Origin: Prosopocoilus inquinatus
Lineage: Eukaryota > Arthropoda > Insecta > Coleoptera > Lucanidae
Assembly: GCA_036172665.1 (NCBI GenBank)
Contig: CM069880.1
Location: forward strand, 5,024,501-5,088,500
Reading direction: 5' to 3'
DNA length: 64,000 bases
Part shown: positions 13,701 to 28,100 of the stretch, one piece after another
Layout: every line of letters starts with the position of its first letter
Position numbering within the stretch: the stretch's first letter is position 1
Notes under the pieces: model-generated
Seen by the model: the letters and a program-made list of their open reading frames with translations, nothing else
Database searches by the model: none
Told to the model about the DNA's origin: nothing
Position numbers and translations under genes: made by a program

Positions 13701-15180
13701 ATACATCACAGGAACAATGCTAATACGTGTTGTTTCGTTCAAAACTATTTCCAGCTTCTGCTGAGTGCGAGAACTTCGTATCTCACATCAGAGATACTGG
13801 AGTCCGTTGAAACGTCAAATGACATATTAGATAAGTAAGGATCGATTAGATACATCACAGGAACAACGCTAATACGTGTTATTTCGTTCAAAACTATTTC
13901 CAGCTTACGCTGCGTCCGAAAACTTCGTATCTCACATCAGAGTTACTGGAGTCCATCGTAACGTCAAATAACGTGATAGATAAGTAAGGATCGATTAGAT
14001 ACATCACAGGAATAACGCTAATAGGTGTTGTTTCGTTCAAAACTATTTCCAGCTTCCGCTGCGTCCAAAAACTTCGTATCTCACATCAAAGTTGCTGGAG
14101 TCCATCGTAATGTCAAATAACATGATAGATAAGTAAGGATCGATTAGATACATCACCGGAACAATGCCAATACGTGCTGTTTCGTTCAAAACTATTTCCA
14201 GCTTCTGCTGAGTGCGAGAACTTCGTATCTCACATCTGAGTCACTGGAGTCCGTTGAAACGTCAAATAACACAGTAGATAAGTAAGAATCGATTAGATAC
14301 ATCACACGAACTACGCTAATACGTGTTGTTTCGTTCAAAACTATTTCCAGCTTCCGCTGCATCCGAAAACTTCGTTTCTCACATCAGAGTTACTGGAGTC
14401 CATCGTAAGGTCAAATAACATGATAGATAAGTAAGGATCGATTAGATACATCACAGGAATAACGCTAATACGTGTTGTTTCGTTCAAAACTATTTCCAGC
14501 TTCCGCTGCGTCCAAAAACTTCGTATCTCTCATCAGAGTTGCTGGAGTCCATCGTAACCTCAAATAACATGATAGATAAGTAAGGATCGATTAGATACAT
14601 CACAGGAACAATGCCAAAACGTGTTGTTTCGTTCAAAACTATCTCCAGCTTCCGCTGAGTCCGAAAATTTCGCATCTCACATCAGAGTTACTGGAGTCCA
14701 TCGTAACGTCAAATAACATGATAGATAAGTAAGGATCGATTAGATACATCACAGGAACAACGCTAATACGTGTTATTTCGTTCAAAACCATTTCCAGTTT
14801 CCGCTGCGTCCGAAAGCTTCGTATCTCACATCAGAGTTACTGGAGTCCATCGTAAGGTCAAATAACATGATAGATAAGTATGGATCGATTAGATACATCA
14901 CAGGAATAACGCTAATACGTGTTGTTTCGTTCAAAACTATTTCCAGCTTCCGCTGCGTCCGAAAACTTCGTATCTCACATCAGAGTTACTGGAGTCCATC
15001 GTAACGTCAAATAACATGATAGATAAGTAAGGATCGATTAGATACATCACAGGAACAATGCTAATACGTGTTGTTTCGTTCAAAACTATTTCCAGCTTCT
15101 GCTGAGTGCGAGAACATCGTATCTCACATCAGAGTTACTGGAGTCCGTTGGCACGTCAAATAACATATTAGATAAGTAAG
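10380..15180 (+). repeat. 2,977 bp tandem higher-order unit, about 1.6 copies
   Basis: The ggatcgaatag marker at 10,415 recurs at 13,392, and a monomer variant starting at about 11,513 recurs at 14,490, both 2,977 bp apart. 2,977 equals 20 x 149 minus 3, and the unit contains one monomer with the 3 bp deletion (gtaataaag at 13,231). Copy 1 runs about 10.38-13.36 kb. Copy 2 is cut short at 15,180, where copy 1 reads aagcaacgatt (12,203 context) and copy 2 reads aaggatcgattagtt. A few single-base differences separate the copies, for example aatacgtg against aaaacgtg near 14.62 kb. Confidence 0.85.
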
Positions 15181-16611
15181 GATCGATTAGTTACATCACA
15201 GGAACAAGGCTAATACGTTTTATTTCGTTCAAAACTATTTCTAGCTTCCGCTGCGTCCGAAAACTTCGTATCTCACATCAGAGTTACTGGAGTCCATCGT
15301 AACGTCAAATAACATGATAGATAAGTAAGGGTCGATTAGACACATCACAGGAACAATGCTAATACGTGTTGTTTCGTTCAAAACTATTTCCAGCTTCTGC
15401 TGAGTGCGAGAACTTCGTATCTCACATCAGAGTTACTTGAGTCCGTTGAAACGTCAAACAACATATTAGATAAGTAAGGATCGATTAGATACATCACAGG
15501 AACAACGTTAATACCTGTTATTTCCTTCAAAACTATTTCCAGCTTCCGCTGCGTCCGAAAACTTCGTATATCACGTCAGAGTTACTGGAGTCCATCGTAA
15601 CGTCAAATAACTTAATAAAGTAAGGATCGATTAGATACATCACAGGAATAACGCTAATACGTGTTGTTTCGTTCAAAACTATTTCCAGCTTCTGCTGCGT
15701 CCGAAAACTTCGTATCTCACATCAGAGTTACTGGAGTCCATCGTAACGTCAAATAACATAGTAGATAAGTAAGGATCGATTAGATACATCACACGAACAA
15801 CGCTAATACGTGTTGTTTCTTTCAAAACTATTTCCAGCTTCCGCTGCGTCCGAAAACTTCGTTTCTCACATCAGAGTTACTGGAGTCCATCCTAACGTCA
15901 AATAACGTGATAGATAAGTAAGGATCGATTAGATACATGACAGGAATAACGCTAATACGTGTAGTTTCGTTCAAAACTATTTCCAGCTTCCGCTGGGTCC
16001 AAAAACTTCGTATCTCACATCAGAGTTGCTGGAGTCCATCGTAACCTCAAATAACATGATAGATAAGTAAGGATCGATTAAATACATCACAGGAACAATG
16101 CCAATACGTGTTGTATCGTTCAAAACTATTTCCAGCTTCTGCTGAGTTCGAGAACTTCGTATCTCACATCAGAGTTACTGGAGTCCATCGTAACGTCAAA
16201 TAACATAGTAGATAAGTAAGGGTCGATTAGATACATCACACGAACAACGCTAATACGTGTTGTTTCGTTCAAAACTATTTCCAGCTTCCGCTGCGTCCGA
16301 AAACTTCGTTTCTCACATCAGAGTTAGTGGAGTCCATCGTAACGTCAAATAACGTGATAGATAAGTAAGGATCGATTCGACACATCACAGGAATAACGCT
16401 AATACGTGTTGTTTCGTTCAAAACTATTTCCAGCTTCTGCTGAGTGCGAGAACTTCGTATCTCACGTCTGAGTTACTGGAGTCCGTTGAAACCTCAAATA
16501 ACATATTAGATAAGTAAGGAACGATTAGATATATCACAGGAACAACGCTAATACGTGTTATTTCTTTCAAAACTATTTCCAGCTTCCGCTGCGTTCGAAA
16601 ACTTCGTTTCT

Positions 16612-17941
16612 CACATCAGAGTTACTGGAGTCCATCGTAACGTCAAATAACGTGATAGATAAGTAAGGATCGATTAGATACATCACAGGAATAACGCTAA
16701 TACGTGTTGTTTCGTTCAAAACTATTTCCAGCTTCCGCTGCGTCCAAAAACTTCGTATCTCACATCAAAGTTGCTGGAGTCCATCGTAACGTCAAATAAC
16801 ATGATAGATAAGTAAGGATCGATTAGATACATCACAGGAACAATGCCAATACGTGCTGTTTCGTTCAAAACTATTTCCAGCTTCTGCTGAGTGCGAGAAC
16901 TTCGTATCTCACATCTGAGTTACTGGAGTCCATCGTAACGTCAAATAACATAGTAGATAAGTAAGGATCGATTAGATACATCACACGAACAACGCTAATA
17001 CGTGTTGTTTCGTTCAAAACTATTTCCAGCTTCTGCTGAGTGCGAGAACTTCGTATCTCACATCTGAGTATCTGGAGTCCGTTGAAACGTCAAATAACAT
17101 AGTAGATAAGTAAGGATCGATTAGATACATCACACGAGCAACGCTAATACGTGTTGTTTCGTTCAAAACTATTTCCAGCTTCCGCTGCATCCGAAAACTT
17201 CGTTTCTCACATCAGAGTTACTGGAGTCCATCGTAACGTCAAATAACATGATAGATAAGTAAGGATCGATTAGATACATCACAGGAATAACGCTAATACG
17301 TGTTGTTTCGTTCAAAACTATTTCCAGCTTCTGCTGAGTGCGAGAACTTCTTATCTCACATCTGAGTTACTGGAGTCCGTTGATCGTCAAATAACATATT
17401 AGATAAGTAAGGAACGATTAGATACATCACAGGAACAACGCTAATACGTGTTATTTCGTTCAAAACTATTTCCAGCTTCCGCTGCGTCCGAAAACTTCGT
17501 TTCTCACATCAGAGTTACTTTAGTCCATCGTAACGTCAAATAACGTGATAGATAAGTAAGGATCGATTAGATACATCACAGGAATAACGCTAATACGTGT
17601 AGTTTCGTTCAAAACTATTTCCAGCTTCCGCTGCGTCCAAAAACTTCGTATCTCACATCAGAGTTGCTGGAGTCCATCGTAACCTCAAATAACATGATAG
17701 ATAAGTAAGGATCGATTAGATACATCACAGGAACAGTGCCAATACGTGTTGTTTCGTTCAAAACTATTTCCAGCTTCCGCTGAGTCCGAAAATTTCGCAT
17801 CTCACATCAGAGTTACTGGAGTCCATCGTAACGTCAAATAACATGATAGATAAGTAAGGATCGATTAGATACATCACAGGAATAACGCTAATACGTGTTG
17901 TTTCGTTCAAAACTATTTCCAGCTTCCGCTGCGTCCGAAAA
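16612..17941 (+). repeat. Nine-monomer segment duplicated inside the 6,701 bp unit (partner at 19.74-21.07 kb)
   Basis: The gtatctgg variant at 17,068 recurs at 20,196, and the long variant monomer at 17,615 recurs at 20,743, both 3,128 bp apart. 3,128 equals 21 x 149 minus 1, and one monomer with the 1 bp deletion lies between. Homology ends near 17,941, where the first copy reads gaaaacatcg and the second gaaaacttcg. The 6,701 bp unit is therefore itself built from an older duplication. A private change, gttactttagtcc near 17.52 kb, marks the first copy. Confidence 0.8.
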
Positions 17942-19739
17942 CATCGTATCTCACATCAGAGTTACTGGAGTCCATCGTAACGTCAAATAACATGATAGAT
18001 AAGGAAGGATCGATTAGATACATCACAGGAATAACGCTAATACGTGTCGTTTCGTTCAAAACTATTTCCAGCTTCCGCTGCGTCCGAGAACTTCGTATCT
18101 CACATCAGAGTTACTGGAGTCCATCGTAACGTCAAATAACATGATAGATAAGTAAGGATCGATTAGATACATCACAGGAACAATGCCAATACGTGCAGTT
18201 CCTTTCAAAACTATTTCCAGCTTCTGCTGAGTGCGAGAACTTCGTATCTCACATCTGAGTTACTGGAGTCCGTTGAAACGTCAAATAACATAGTAGATAA
18301 GTAAGGATCGATTAGATACATCACACGAACAACGCTAATACGTGTTGTTTCGTTCAAAACTATTTCCAGCTTCCGCTGCGTCCGAGAACTTCGTTTCTCT
18401 CATCAGAGTTACTGGAGTCCATCGTAACGTCAAGTAACATGACAGATAAGTAAGGATCGATTAGATACATCAGAGGAATAACGCTAATACGTGTCGTTTC
18501 GTTCAAAACTATTTCCAGCTTCTGCTGAGTGCGAGAACTTCGTATCTCACATCTGAGTTACTGGAGTCCGTTGAAACGTCAAATAACATATTAGATAAGT
18601 AAGGAACGATTAGATATATCACAGGAACAACGCTAATACGTGTTATTTCGTTGAAAACTATTTCCAGCTTCCGCTGCGTCCGAAAACTTCGTTTCTCACA
18701 TCAGAGTTACTGGAGTCCATCGTAACGTCAAGTAACGTGATAGTTAAGTAAGGATCGATTAGATACATCACAGGAATAACGCTAATACGTGTAGTTTCGT
18801 TCAAAACTATTTCCAGCTTCCGCTGCGTCCAAAAACTTCGTTTCTCACATCAGAGTTACTGGAGTCCATCGTAAAGTCAAATAACTTGATAGATAAGTAA
18901 GGATCGATTAGATACATCACAGGAACAACGCTAATACGTGTTGTTTCGTTCAAAACTATTTCCAGCTTCTGCTGAGTTCGAGAACTTCGTATCTCACATC
19001 AGAGTTACTGGAGTCCATCGTAACGTCAAATAACATTGTAGATAAGTAAGGATCGATTAGATACATCACACGAACAACGCTAATACGTGTTGTTTCGTTC
19101 AAAACTATTTCCAGCTTCCACTGCGTCCGAAAACTTCGTTTCTCACATCAGAGTTACTGGAGTCCGTTGAAACGTCAAATAACATATTAGATAAGTAAGC
19201 AACGATTAGATACATCACAGGAACAACGCTAATACGTGTTATTTCGTTCAAAACTATTTCCAGCTTCCGCTGGGTCCGAAAACTTCGTTTCTCACATCAG
19301 AGTTACTGGAGTCCATCGTAACGTCAAATAACGTGATAGATAAGTAAGGATCGATTAGATACATCACAGGAATAACGCTAATACGTGTAGTTTCGTTCAA
19401 AACTATTTCCAGCTTCCGCTGCGTCCAAAAACTTCGTTTCTCACATCAGAGTTACTGGAGTCCATCGTAAAGTCAAATAACTTGATAGATAAGTAAGGAT
19501 TGATTAGATACATCACAGGAACAATGCCAATACGTGTTGTTTCGTTCAAAACTATTTCCAGCTTCTGCTGAGTTCGAGAACTTCGTATCTCACATCAGAG
19601 TTACTGGAGTCCATCGTAACGTCAAATAACATAGTAGATAAGTAAGGATCGATTAGATACATCACACGAACAACGCTAATACGTGTTGTTTCGTTCAAAA
19701 CTATTTCCAGCTTCCGCTGCGTCCGAAAACTTCGTTTCT

Positions 19740-21069
19740 CACATCAGAGTTACTGGAGTCCATCGTAACGTCAAATAACGTGATAGATAAGTAAGGATCG
19801 ATTAGATACATCACAGGAATAACGCTAATACGTGTTGTTTCGTTCAAAACTATTTCCAGCTTCCGCTGCGTCCAAAAACTTCGTATCTCACATCAAAGTT
19901 GCTGGAGTCCATCGTAACGTCAAATAACATGATAGATAAGTAAGGATCGATTAGATACATCACAGGAACAATGCCAATACGTGCTGTTTCGTTCAAAACT
20001 ATTTCCAGCTTCTGCTGAGTGCGAGAACTTCGTATCTCACATCTGAGTTACTGGAGTCCATCGTAACGTCAAATAACATAGTAGATAAGTAAGGATCGAT
20101 TAGATACATCACACGAACAACGCTAATACGTGTTGTTTCGTTCAAAACTATTTCCAGCTTCTGCTGAGTGCGAGAACTTCGTATCTCACATCTGAGTATC
20201 TGGAGTCCGTTGAAACGTCAAATAACATAGTAGATAAGTAAGGATCGATTAGATACATCACACGAGCAACGCTAATACGTGTTGTTTCGTTCAAAACTAT
20301 TTCCAGCTTCCGCTGCATCCGAAAACTTCGTTTCTCACATCAGGGTTACTGGAGTCCATCGTAACGTCAAATAACATGATAGATAAGTAAGGATCGATTA
20401 GATACATCACAGGAATAACGCTAATACGTGTTGTTTCGTTCAAAACTATTTCCAGCTTCTGCTGAGTGCGAGAACTTCTTATCTCACATCTGAGTTACTG
20501 GAGTCCGTTGATCGTCAAATAACATATTAGATAAGTAAGGAACGATTAGATACATCACAGGAACAACGCTAATACGTGTTATTTCGTTCAAAACTATTTC
20601 CAGCTTCCGCTGCGTCCGAAAACTTCGTTTCTCACATCAGAGTTACTGGAGTCCATCGTAACGTCAAATAACGTGATAGATAAGTAAGGATCGATTAGAT
20701 ACATCACAGGAATAACGCTAATACGTGTAGTTTCGTTCAAAACTATTTCCAGCTTCCGCTGCGTCCAAAAACTTCGTATCTCACATCAGAGTTGCTGGAG
20801 TCCATCGTAACCTCAAATAACATGATAGATAAGTAAGGATCGATTAGATACATCACAGGAACAGTGCCAATACGTGTTGTTTCGTTCAAAACTATTTCCA
20901 GCTTCCGCTGAGTCCGAAAATTTCGCATCTCACATCAGAGTTACTGGAGTCCATCGTAACGTCAAATAACATGATAGATAAGTAAGGATCGATTAGATAC
21001 ATCACAGGAATAACGCTAATACGTGTTGTTTCGTTCAAAACTATTTCCAGCTTCCGCTGCGTCCGAAAA
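19740..21069 (+). repeat. Second copy of the nine-monomer internal segment
   Basis: Partner of 16.61-17.94 kb at a distance of 3,128 bp. It keeps gttactggagtcc where the first copy has gttactttagtcc. Both copies recur 6,701 bp downstream. Confidence 0.8.
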
Positions 21070-21531
21070 CTTCGTATCTCACATCAGAGTTGCTGGAGTC
21101 CATCGTAACGTCAAATAACGTGATAGATAAGTAAGGATCGATTAGATACATCACAGGGATAACGCTAATACGTGTTGTTTCGTTCAAAACTATTTCCAGC
21201 TTCCGCTGCGTCCAAAAACTTCGTATCTCACATCAAAGTTGCTGGAGTCCATCGTAACGTCAAATAACATTATAGATAAGTAAGGATCGATTAGATACAT
21301 CACAGGAAAAATGCCAATACGTGCTGTTTCGTTCAAAACTATTTCCAGCTTCTGCTGAGTGCGAGAACTTCGTATCTCACATCTGAGTTACTGGAGTCCG
21401 TTGAAACGTCAAATAACATAGTAGATAAGTAAGGATCGATTAGATACATCACACGAACAACGCTAATACGTGTTGTTTCGTTCAAAACTATTTCCAGCTT
21501 CCGCTGCATCCGAAAACTTCGTTTCTCACAT

Positions 21532-21556
21532 CAGGAGTATATACTGGAGTATATCG
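21532..21556 (+). repeat. +4 bp monomer variant with AGTATATACT palindrome, copy 2
   Basis: Same variant as at 4,857, lying 16,675 bp downstream of it. It sits in the first copy of the 6,701 bp unit. Confidence 0.9.
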
Positions 21557-22160
21557 TAACGTCAAATAACATGATAGATAAGTAAGGATCGATTAGATAC
21601 ATCACAGGAATAACGCTAATACGTGTTGTTTCGTTCAAAACTATTTCCAGCTTCTGCTGAGTGCGAGAACTTCGTATCTCACATCTGAGTTACTGGAGTC
21701 CGTTGAAACGTCAAATAACATATTAGATAATTAAGGAACGATTAGATATATCACAGGAACAACGCTAATACGTGTTATTTCGTTCAAAACTATTTCCAGC
21801 TTCCGCTGCGTCCGAAAACTTCGTTTCTCACATCAGAGTTACTGGAGTCCATCGTAACGTCAAATAACGTAATAAAGTAAGGATCGATTAGATACATCAC
21901 AGGAATAATGCTAATACGTGTTGTTTCGTTCAAAACTATTTCCAGCTTCCGCTGCGTCCGAAAACTTCGTATCTCACATCAGAGTTACTGGAGTCCATCG
22001 TAACGTCAAGTAACATGATAGATAAGTAAGGATCGATTAGATACATCACAGGAACAAGGCTAACACGTGTTGTTTCGTTCAAAACTATTTCCAGCTTCTG
22101 CTGAGTGCGAGAACTTCGTATCTCACATCAGAGTTACTGGAGTCCGTTGAAACGTCAAAT

Positions 22161-25100
22161 AACATATTAGATAAGTAAGGATCGATTAGATACATCACAG
22201 GAACAACGTTAATACCTGTTATTTCCTTCAAAACTATTTCCAGCTTCCGCTGCGTCCGAAAACTTCGTATATCACGTCAGAGTTACTGGAGTCCATCGTA
22301 ACGTCAAATAACTTAATAAAGTAAGGATCGATTAGATACATCACAGGAATAACGCTAATACGTGTTGTTTCGTTCAAAACTATTTCCAGCTTCTGCTGCG
22401 TCCGAAAACTTCGTATCTCACATCAGAGTTACTGGAGTCCATCGTAACGTCAAATAACATAGTAGATAAGTAAGGATCGATTAGATACATCACACGAACA
22501 ACGCTAATACGTGTTGTTTCTTTCAAAACTATTTCCAGCTTCCGCTGCGTCCGAAAACTTCGTTTCTCACATCAGAGTTACTGGAGTCCATCCTAACGTC
22601 AAATAACGTGATAGATAAGTAAGGATCGATTAGATACATGACAGGAATAACGCTAATACGTGTAGTTTCGTTCAAAACTATTTCCAGCTTCCGCTGGGTC
22701 CAAAAACTTCGTATCTCACATCAGAGTTGCTGGAGTCCATCGTAACCTCAAATAACATGATAGATAAGTAAGGATCGATTAAATACATCACAGGAACAAT
22801 GCCAATACGTGTTGTATCGTTCAAAACTATTTCCAGCTTCTGCTGAGTTCGAGAACTTCGTATCTCACATCAGAGTTACTGGAGTCCATCGTAACGTCAA
22901 ATAACATAGTAGATAAGTAAGGGTCGATTAGATACATCACACGAACAACGCTAATACGTGTTGTTTCGTTCAAAACTATTTCCAGCTTCCGCTGCGTCCG
23001 AAAACTTCGTTTCTCACATCAGAGTTAGTGGAGTCCATCGTAACGTCAAATAACGTGATAGATAAGTAAGGATCGATTCGACACATCACAGGAATAACGC
23101 TAATACGTGTTGTTTCGTTCAAAACTATTTCCAGCTTCTGCTGAGTGCGAGAACTTCGTATCTCACGTCTGAGTTACTGGAGTCCGTTGAAACCTCAAAT
23201 AACATATTAGATAAGTAAGGAACGATTAGATATATCACAGGAACAACGCTAATACGTGTTATTTCTTTCAAAACTATTTCCAGCTTCCGCTGCGTTCGAA
23301 AACTTCGTTTCTCACATCAGGGTTACTGGAGTCCATCGTAACGTCAAATAACGTGATAGATAAGTAAGGATCGATTAGATACATCACAGGAATAACGCTA
23401 ATACGTGTTGTTTCGTTCAAAACTATTTCCAGCTTCCGCTGCGTCCAAAAACTTCGTATCTCACATCAAAGTTGCTGGAGTCCATCGTAACGTCAAATAA
23501 CATGATAGATAAGTAAGGATCGATTAGATACATCACAGGAACAATGCCAATACGTGCTGTTTCGTTCAAAACTATTTCCAGCTTCTGCTGAGTGCGAGAA
23601 CTTCGTATCTCACATCTGAGTTACTGGAGTCCATCGTAACGTCAAATAACATAGTAGATAAGTAAGGATCGATTAGATACATCACACGAACAACGCTAAT
23701 ACGTGTTGTTTCGTTCAAAACTATTTCCAGCTTCTGCTGAGTGCGAGAACTTCGTATCTCACATCTGAGTATCTGGAGTCCGTTGAAACGTCAAATAACA
23801 TAGTAGATAAGTAAGGATCGATTAGATACATCACACGAGCAACGCTAATACGTGTTGTTTCGTTCAAAACTATTTCCAGCTTCCGCTGCATCCGAAAACT
23901 TCGTTTCTCACATCAGAGTTACTGGAGTCCATCGTAACGTCAAATAACATGATAGATAAGTAAGGATCGATTAGATACATCACAGGAATAACGCTAATAC
24001 GTGTTGTTTCGTTCAAAACTATTTCCAGCTTCTGCTGAGTGCGAGAACTTCTTATCTCACATCTGAGTTACTGGAGTCCGTTGATCGTCAAATAACATAT
24101 TAGATAAGTAAGGAACGATTAGATACATCACAGGAACAACGCTAATACGTGTTATTTCGTTCAAAACTATTTCCAGCTTCCGCTGCGTCCGAAAACTTCG
24201 TTTCTCACATCAGAGTTACTTTAGTCCATCGTAACGTCAAATAACGTGATAGATAAGTAAGGATCGATTAGATACATCACAGGAATAACGCTAATACGTG
24301 TAGTTTCGTTCAAAACTATTTCCAGCTTCCGCTGCGTCCAAAAACTTCGTATCTCACATCAGAGTTGCTGGAGTCCATCGTAACCTCAAATAACATGATA
24401 GATAAGTAAGGATCGATTAGATACATCACAGGAACAGTGCCAATACGTGTTGTTTCGTTCAAAACTATTTCCAGCTTCCGCTGAGTCCGAAAATTTCGCA
24501 TCTCACATCAGAGTTACTGGAGTCCATCGTAACGTCAAATAACATGATAGATAAGTAAGGATCGATTAGATACATCACAGGAATAACGCTAATACGTGTT
24601 GTTTCGTTCAAAACTATTTCCAGCTTCCGCTGCGTCCGAAAACATCGTATCTCACATCAGAGTTACTGGAGTCCATCGTAACGTCAAATAACATGATAGA
24701 TAAGGAAGGATCGATTAGATACATCACAGGAATAACGCTAATACGTGTCGTTTCGTTCAAAACTATTTCCAGCTTCCGCTGCGTCCGAGAACTTCGTATC
24801 TCACATCAGAGTTACTGGAGTCCATCGTAACGTCAAATAACATGATAGATAAGTAAGGATCGATTAGATACATCACAGGAACAATGCCAATACGTGCAGT
24901 TCCTTTCAAAACTATTTCCAGCTTCTGCTGAGTGCGAGAACTTCGTATCTCACATCTGAGTTACTGGAGTCCGTTGAAACGTCAAATAACATAGTAGATA
25001 AGTAAGGATCGATTAGATACATCACACGAACAACGCTAATACGTGTTGTTTCGTTCAAAACTATTTCCAGCTTCCGCTGCGTCCGAGAACTTCGTTTCTC

Positions 25101-28100
25101 TCATCAGAGTTACTGGAGTCCATCGTAACGTCAAGTAACATGACAGATAAGTAAGGATCGATTAGATACATCAGAGGAATAACGCTAATACGTGTCGTTT
25201 CGTTCAAAACTATTTCCAGCTTCTGCTGAGTGCGAGAACTTCGTATCTCACATCTGAGTTACTGGAGTCCGTTGAAACGTCAAATAACATATTAGATAAG
25301 TAAGGAACGATTAGATATATCACAGGAACAACGCTAATACGTGTTATTTCGTTGAAAACTATTTCCAGCTTCCGCTGCGTCCGAAAACTTCGTTTCTCAC
25401 ATCAGAGTTACTGGAGTCCATCGTAACGTCAAGTAACGTGATAGTTAAGTAAGGATCGATTAGATACATCACAGGAATAACGCTAATACGTGTAGTTTCG
25501 TTCAAAACTATTTCCAGCTTCCGCTGCGTCCAAAAACTTCGTTTCTCACATCAGAGTTACTGGAGTCCATCGTAAAGTCAAATAACTTGATAGATAAGTA
25601 AGGATCGATTAGATACATCACAGGAACAACGCTAATACGTGTTGTTTCGTTCAAAACTATTTCCAGCTTCTGCTGAGTTCGAGAACTTCGTATCTCACAT
25701 CAGAGTTACTGGAGTCCATCGTAACGTCAAATAACATTGTAGATAAGTAAGGATCGATTAGATACATCACACGAACAACGCTAATACGTGTTGTTTCGTT
25801 CAAAACTATTTCCAGCTTCCACTGCGTCCGAAAACTTCGTTTCTCACATCAGAGTTACTGGAGTCCGTTGAAACGTCAAATAACATATTAGATAAGTAAG
25901 CAACGATTAGATACATCACAGGAACAACGCTAATACGTGTTATTTCGTTCAAAACTATTTCCAGCTTCCGCTGGGTCCGAAAACTTCGTTTCTCACATCA
26001 GAGTTACTGGAGTCCATCGTAACGTCAAATAACGTGATAGATAAGTAAGGATCGATTAGATACATCACAGGAATAACGCTAATACGTGTAGTTTCGTTCA
26101 AAACTATTTCCAGCTTCCGCTGCGTCCAAAAACTTCGTTTCTCACATCAGAGTTACTGGAGTCCATCGTAAAGTCAAATAACTTGATAGATAAGTAAGGA
26201 TTGATTAGATACATCACAGGAACAATGCCAATACGTGTTGTTTCGTTCAAAACTATTTCCAGCTTCTGCTGAGTTCGAGAACTTCGTATCTCACATCAGA
26301 GTTACTGGAGTCCATCGTAACGTCAAATAACATAGTAGATAAGTAAGGATCGATTAGATACATCACACGAACAACGCTAATACGTGTTGTTTCGTTCAAA
26401 ACTATTTCCAGCTTCCGCTGCGTCCGAAAACTTCGTTTCTCACATCAGAGTTACTGGAGTCCATCGTAACGTCAAATAACGTGATAGATAAGTAAGGATC
26501 GATTAGATACATCACAGGAATAACGCTAATACGTGTTGTTTCGTTCAAAACTATTTCCAGCTTCCGCTGCGTCCAAAAACTTCGTATCTCACATCAAAGT
26601 TGCTGGAGTCCATCGTAACGTCAAATAACATGATAGATAAGTAAGGATCGATTAGATACATCACAGGAACAATGCCAATACGTGCTGTTTCGTTCAAAAC
26701 TATTTCCAGCTTCTGCTGAGTGCGAGAACTTCGTATCTCACATCTGAGTTACTGGAGTCCATCGTAACGTCAAATAACATAGTAGATAAGTAAGGATCGA
26801 TTAGATACATCACACGAACAACGCTAATACGTGTTGTTTCGTTCAAAACTATTTCCAGCTTCTGCTGAGTGCGAGAACTTCGTATCTCACATCTGAGTAT
26901 CTGGAGTCCGTTGAAACGTCAAATAACATAGTAGATAAGTAAGGATCGATTAGATACATCACACGAGCAACGCTAATACGTGTTGTTTCGTTCAAAACTA
27001 TTTCCAGCTTCCGCTGCATCCGAAAACTTCGTTTCTCACATCAGAGTTACTGGAGTCCATCGTAACGTCAAATAACATGATAGATAAGTAAGGATCGATT
27101 AGATACATCACAGGAATAACGCTAATACGTGTTGTTTCGTTCAAAACTATTTCCAGCTTCTGCTGAGTGCGAGAACTTCTTATCTCACATCTGAGTTACT
27201 GGAGTCCGTTGATCGTCAAATAACATATTAGATAAGTAAGGAACGATTAGATACATCACAGGAACAACGCTAATACGTGTTATTTCGTTCAAAACTATTT
27301 CCAGCTTCCGCTGCGTCCGAAAACTTCGTTTCTCACATCAGAGTTACTGGAGTCCATCGTAACGTCAAATAACGTGATAGATAAGTAAGGATCGATTAGA
27401 TACATCACAGGAATAACGCTAATACGTGTAGTTTCGTTCAAAACTATTTCCAGCTTCCGCTGCGTCCAAAAACTTCGTATCTCACATCAGAGTTGCTGGA
27501 GTCCATCGTAACCTCAAATAACATGATAGATAAGTAAGGATCGATTAGATACATCACAGGAACAGTGCCAATACGTGTTGTTTCGTTCAAAACTATTTCC
27601 AGCTTCCGCTGAGTCCGAAAATTTCGCATCTCACATCAGAGTTACTGGAGTCCATCGTAACGTCAAATAACATGATAGATAAGTAAGGATCGATTAGATA
27701 CATCACAGGAATAACGCTAATACGTGTTGTTTCGTTCAAAACTATTTCCAGCTTCCGCTGCGTCCGAAAACTTCGTATCTCACATCAGAGTTGCTGGAGT
27801 CCATCGTAACGTCAAATAACGTGATAGATAAGTAAGGATCGATTAGATACATCACAGGGATAACGCTAATACGTGTTGTTTCGTTCAAAACTATTTCCAG
27901 CTTCCGCTGCGTCCAAAAACTTCGTATCTCACATCAAAGTTGCTGGAGTCCATCGTAACGTCAAATAACATTATAGATAAGTAAGGATCGATTAGATACA
28001 TCACAGGAAAAATGCCAATACGTGCTGTTTCGTTCAAAACTATTTCCAGCTTCTGCTGAGTGCGAGAACTTCGTATCTCACATCTGAGTTACTGGAGTCC

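Larger units (their letters stand above)
15460..22160 (+). repeat. 6,701 bp higher-order repeat unit, copy 1
   Basis: Markers repeat at exactly 6,701: aacaacgttaatacctg at 15,501 and 22,202; the palindromic variant at 21,532 and 28,233; gtaataaag at 21,869 and 28,570. The length equals 45 x 149 minus 4. The indels seen inside explain this: two monomers with a 1 bp deletion (gttgatcg near 17.38 and 20.51 kb), two with a 3 bp deletion (cttaataaag near 15.61 kb and gtaataaag at 21,869) and one with +4. The copies are almost identical; clear differences are at 16,620 (a, with g at 23,321) and 20,344 (g, with a at 27,045). The left edge is set where caaacaac (15.45 kb) differs from caaataac (22.15 kb). 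Confidence 0.92.
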
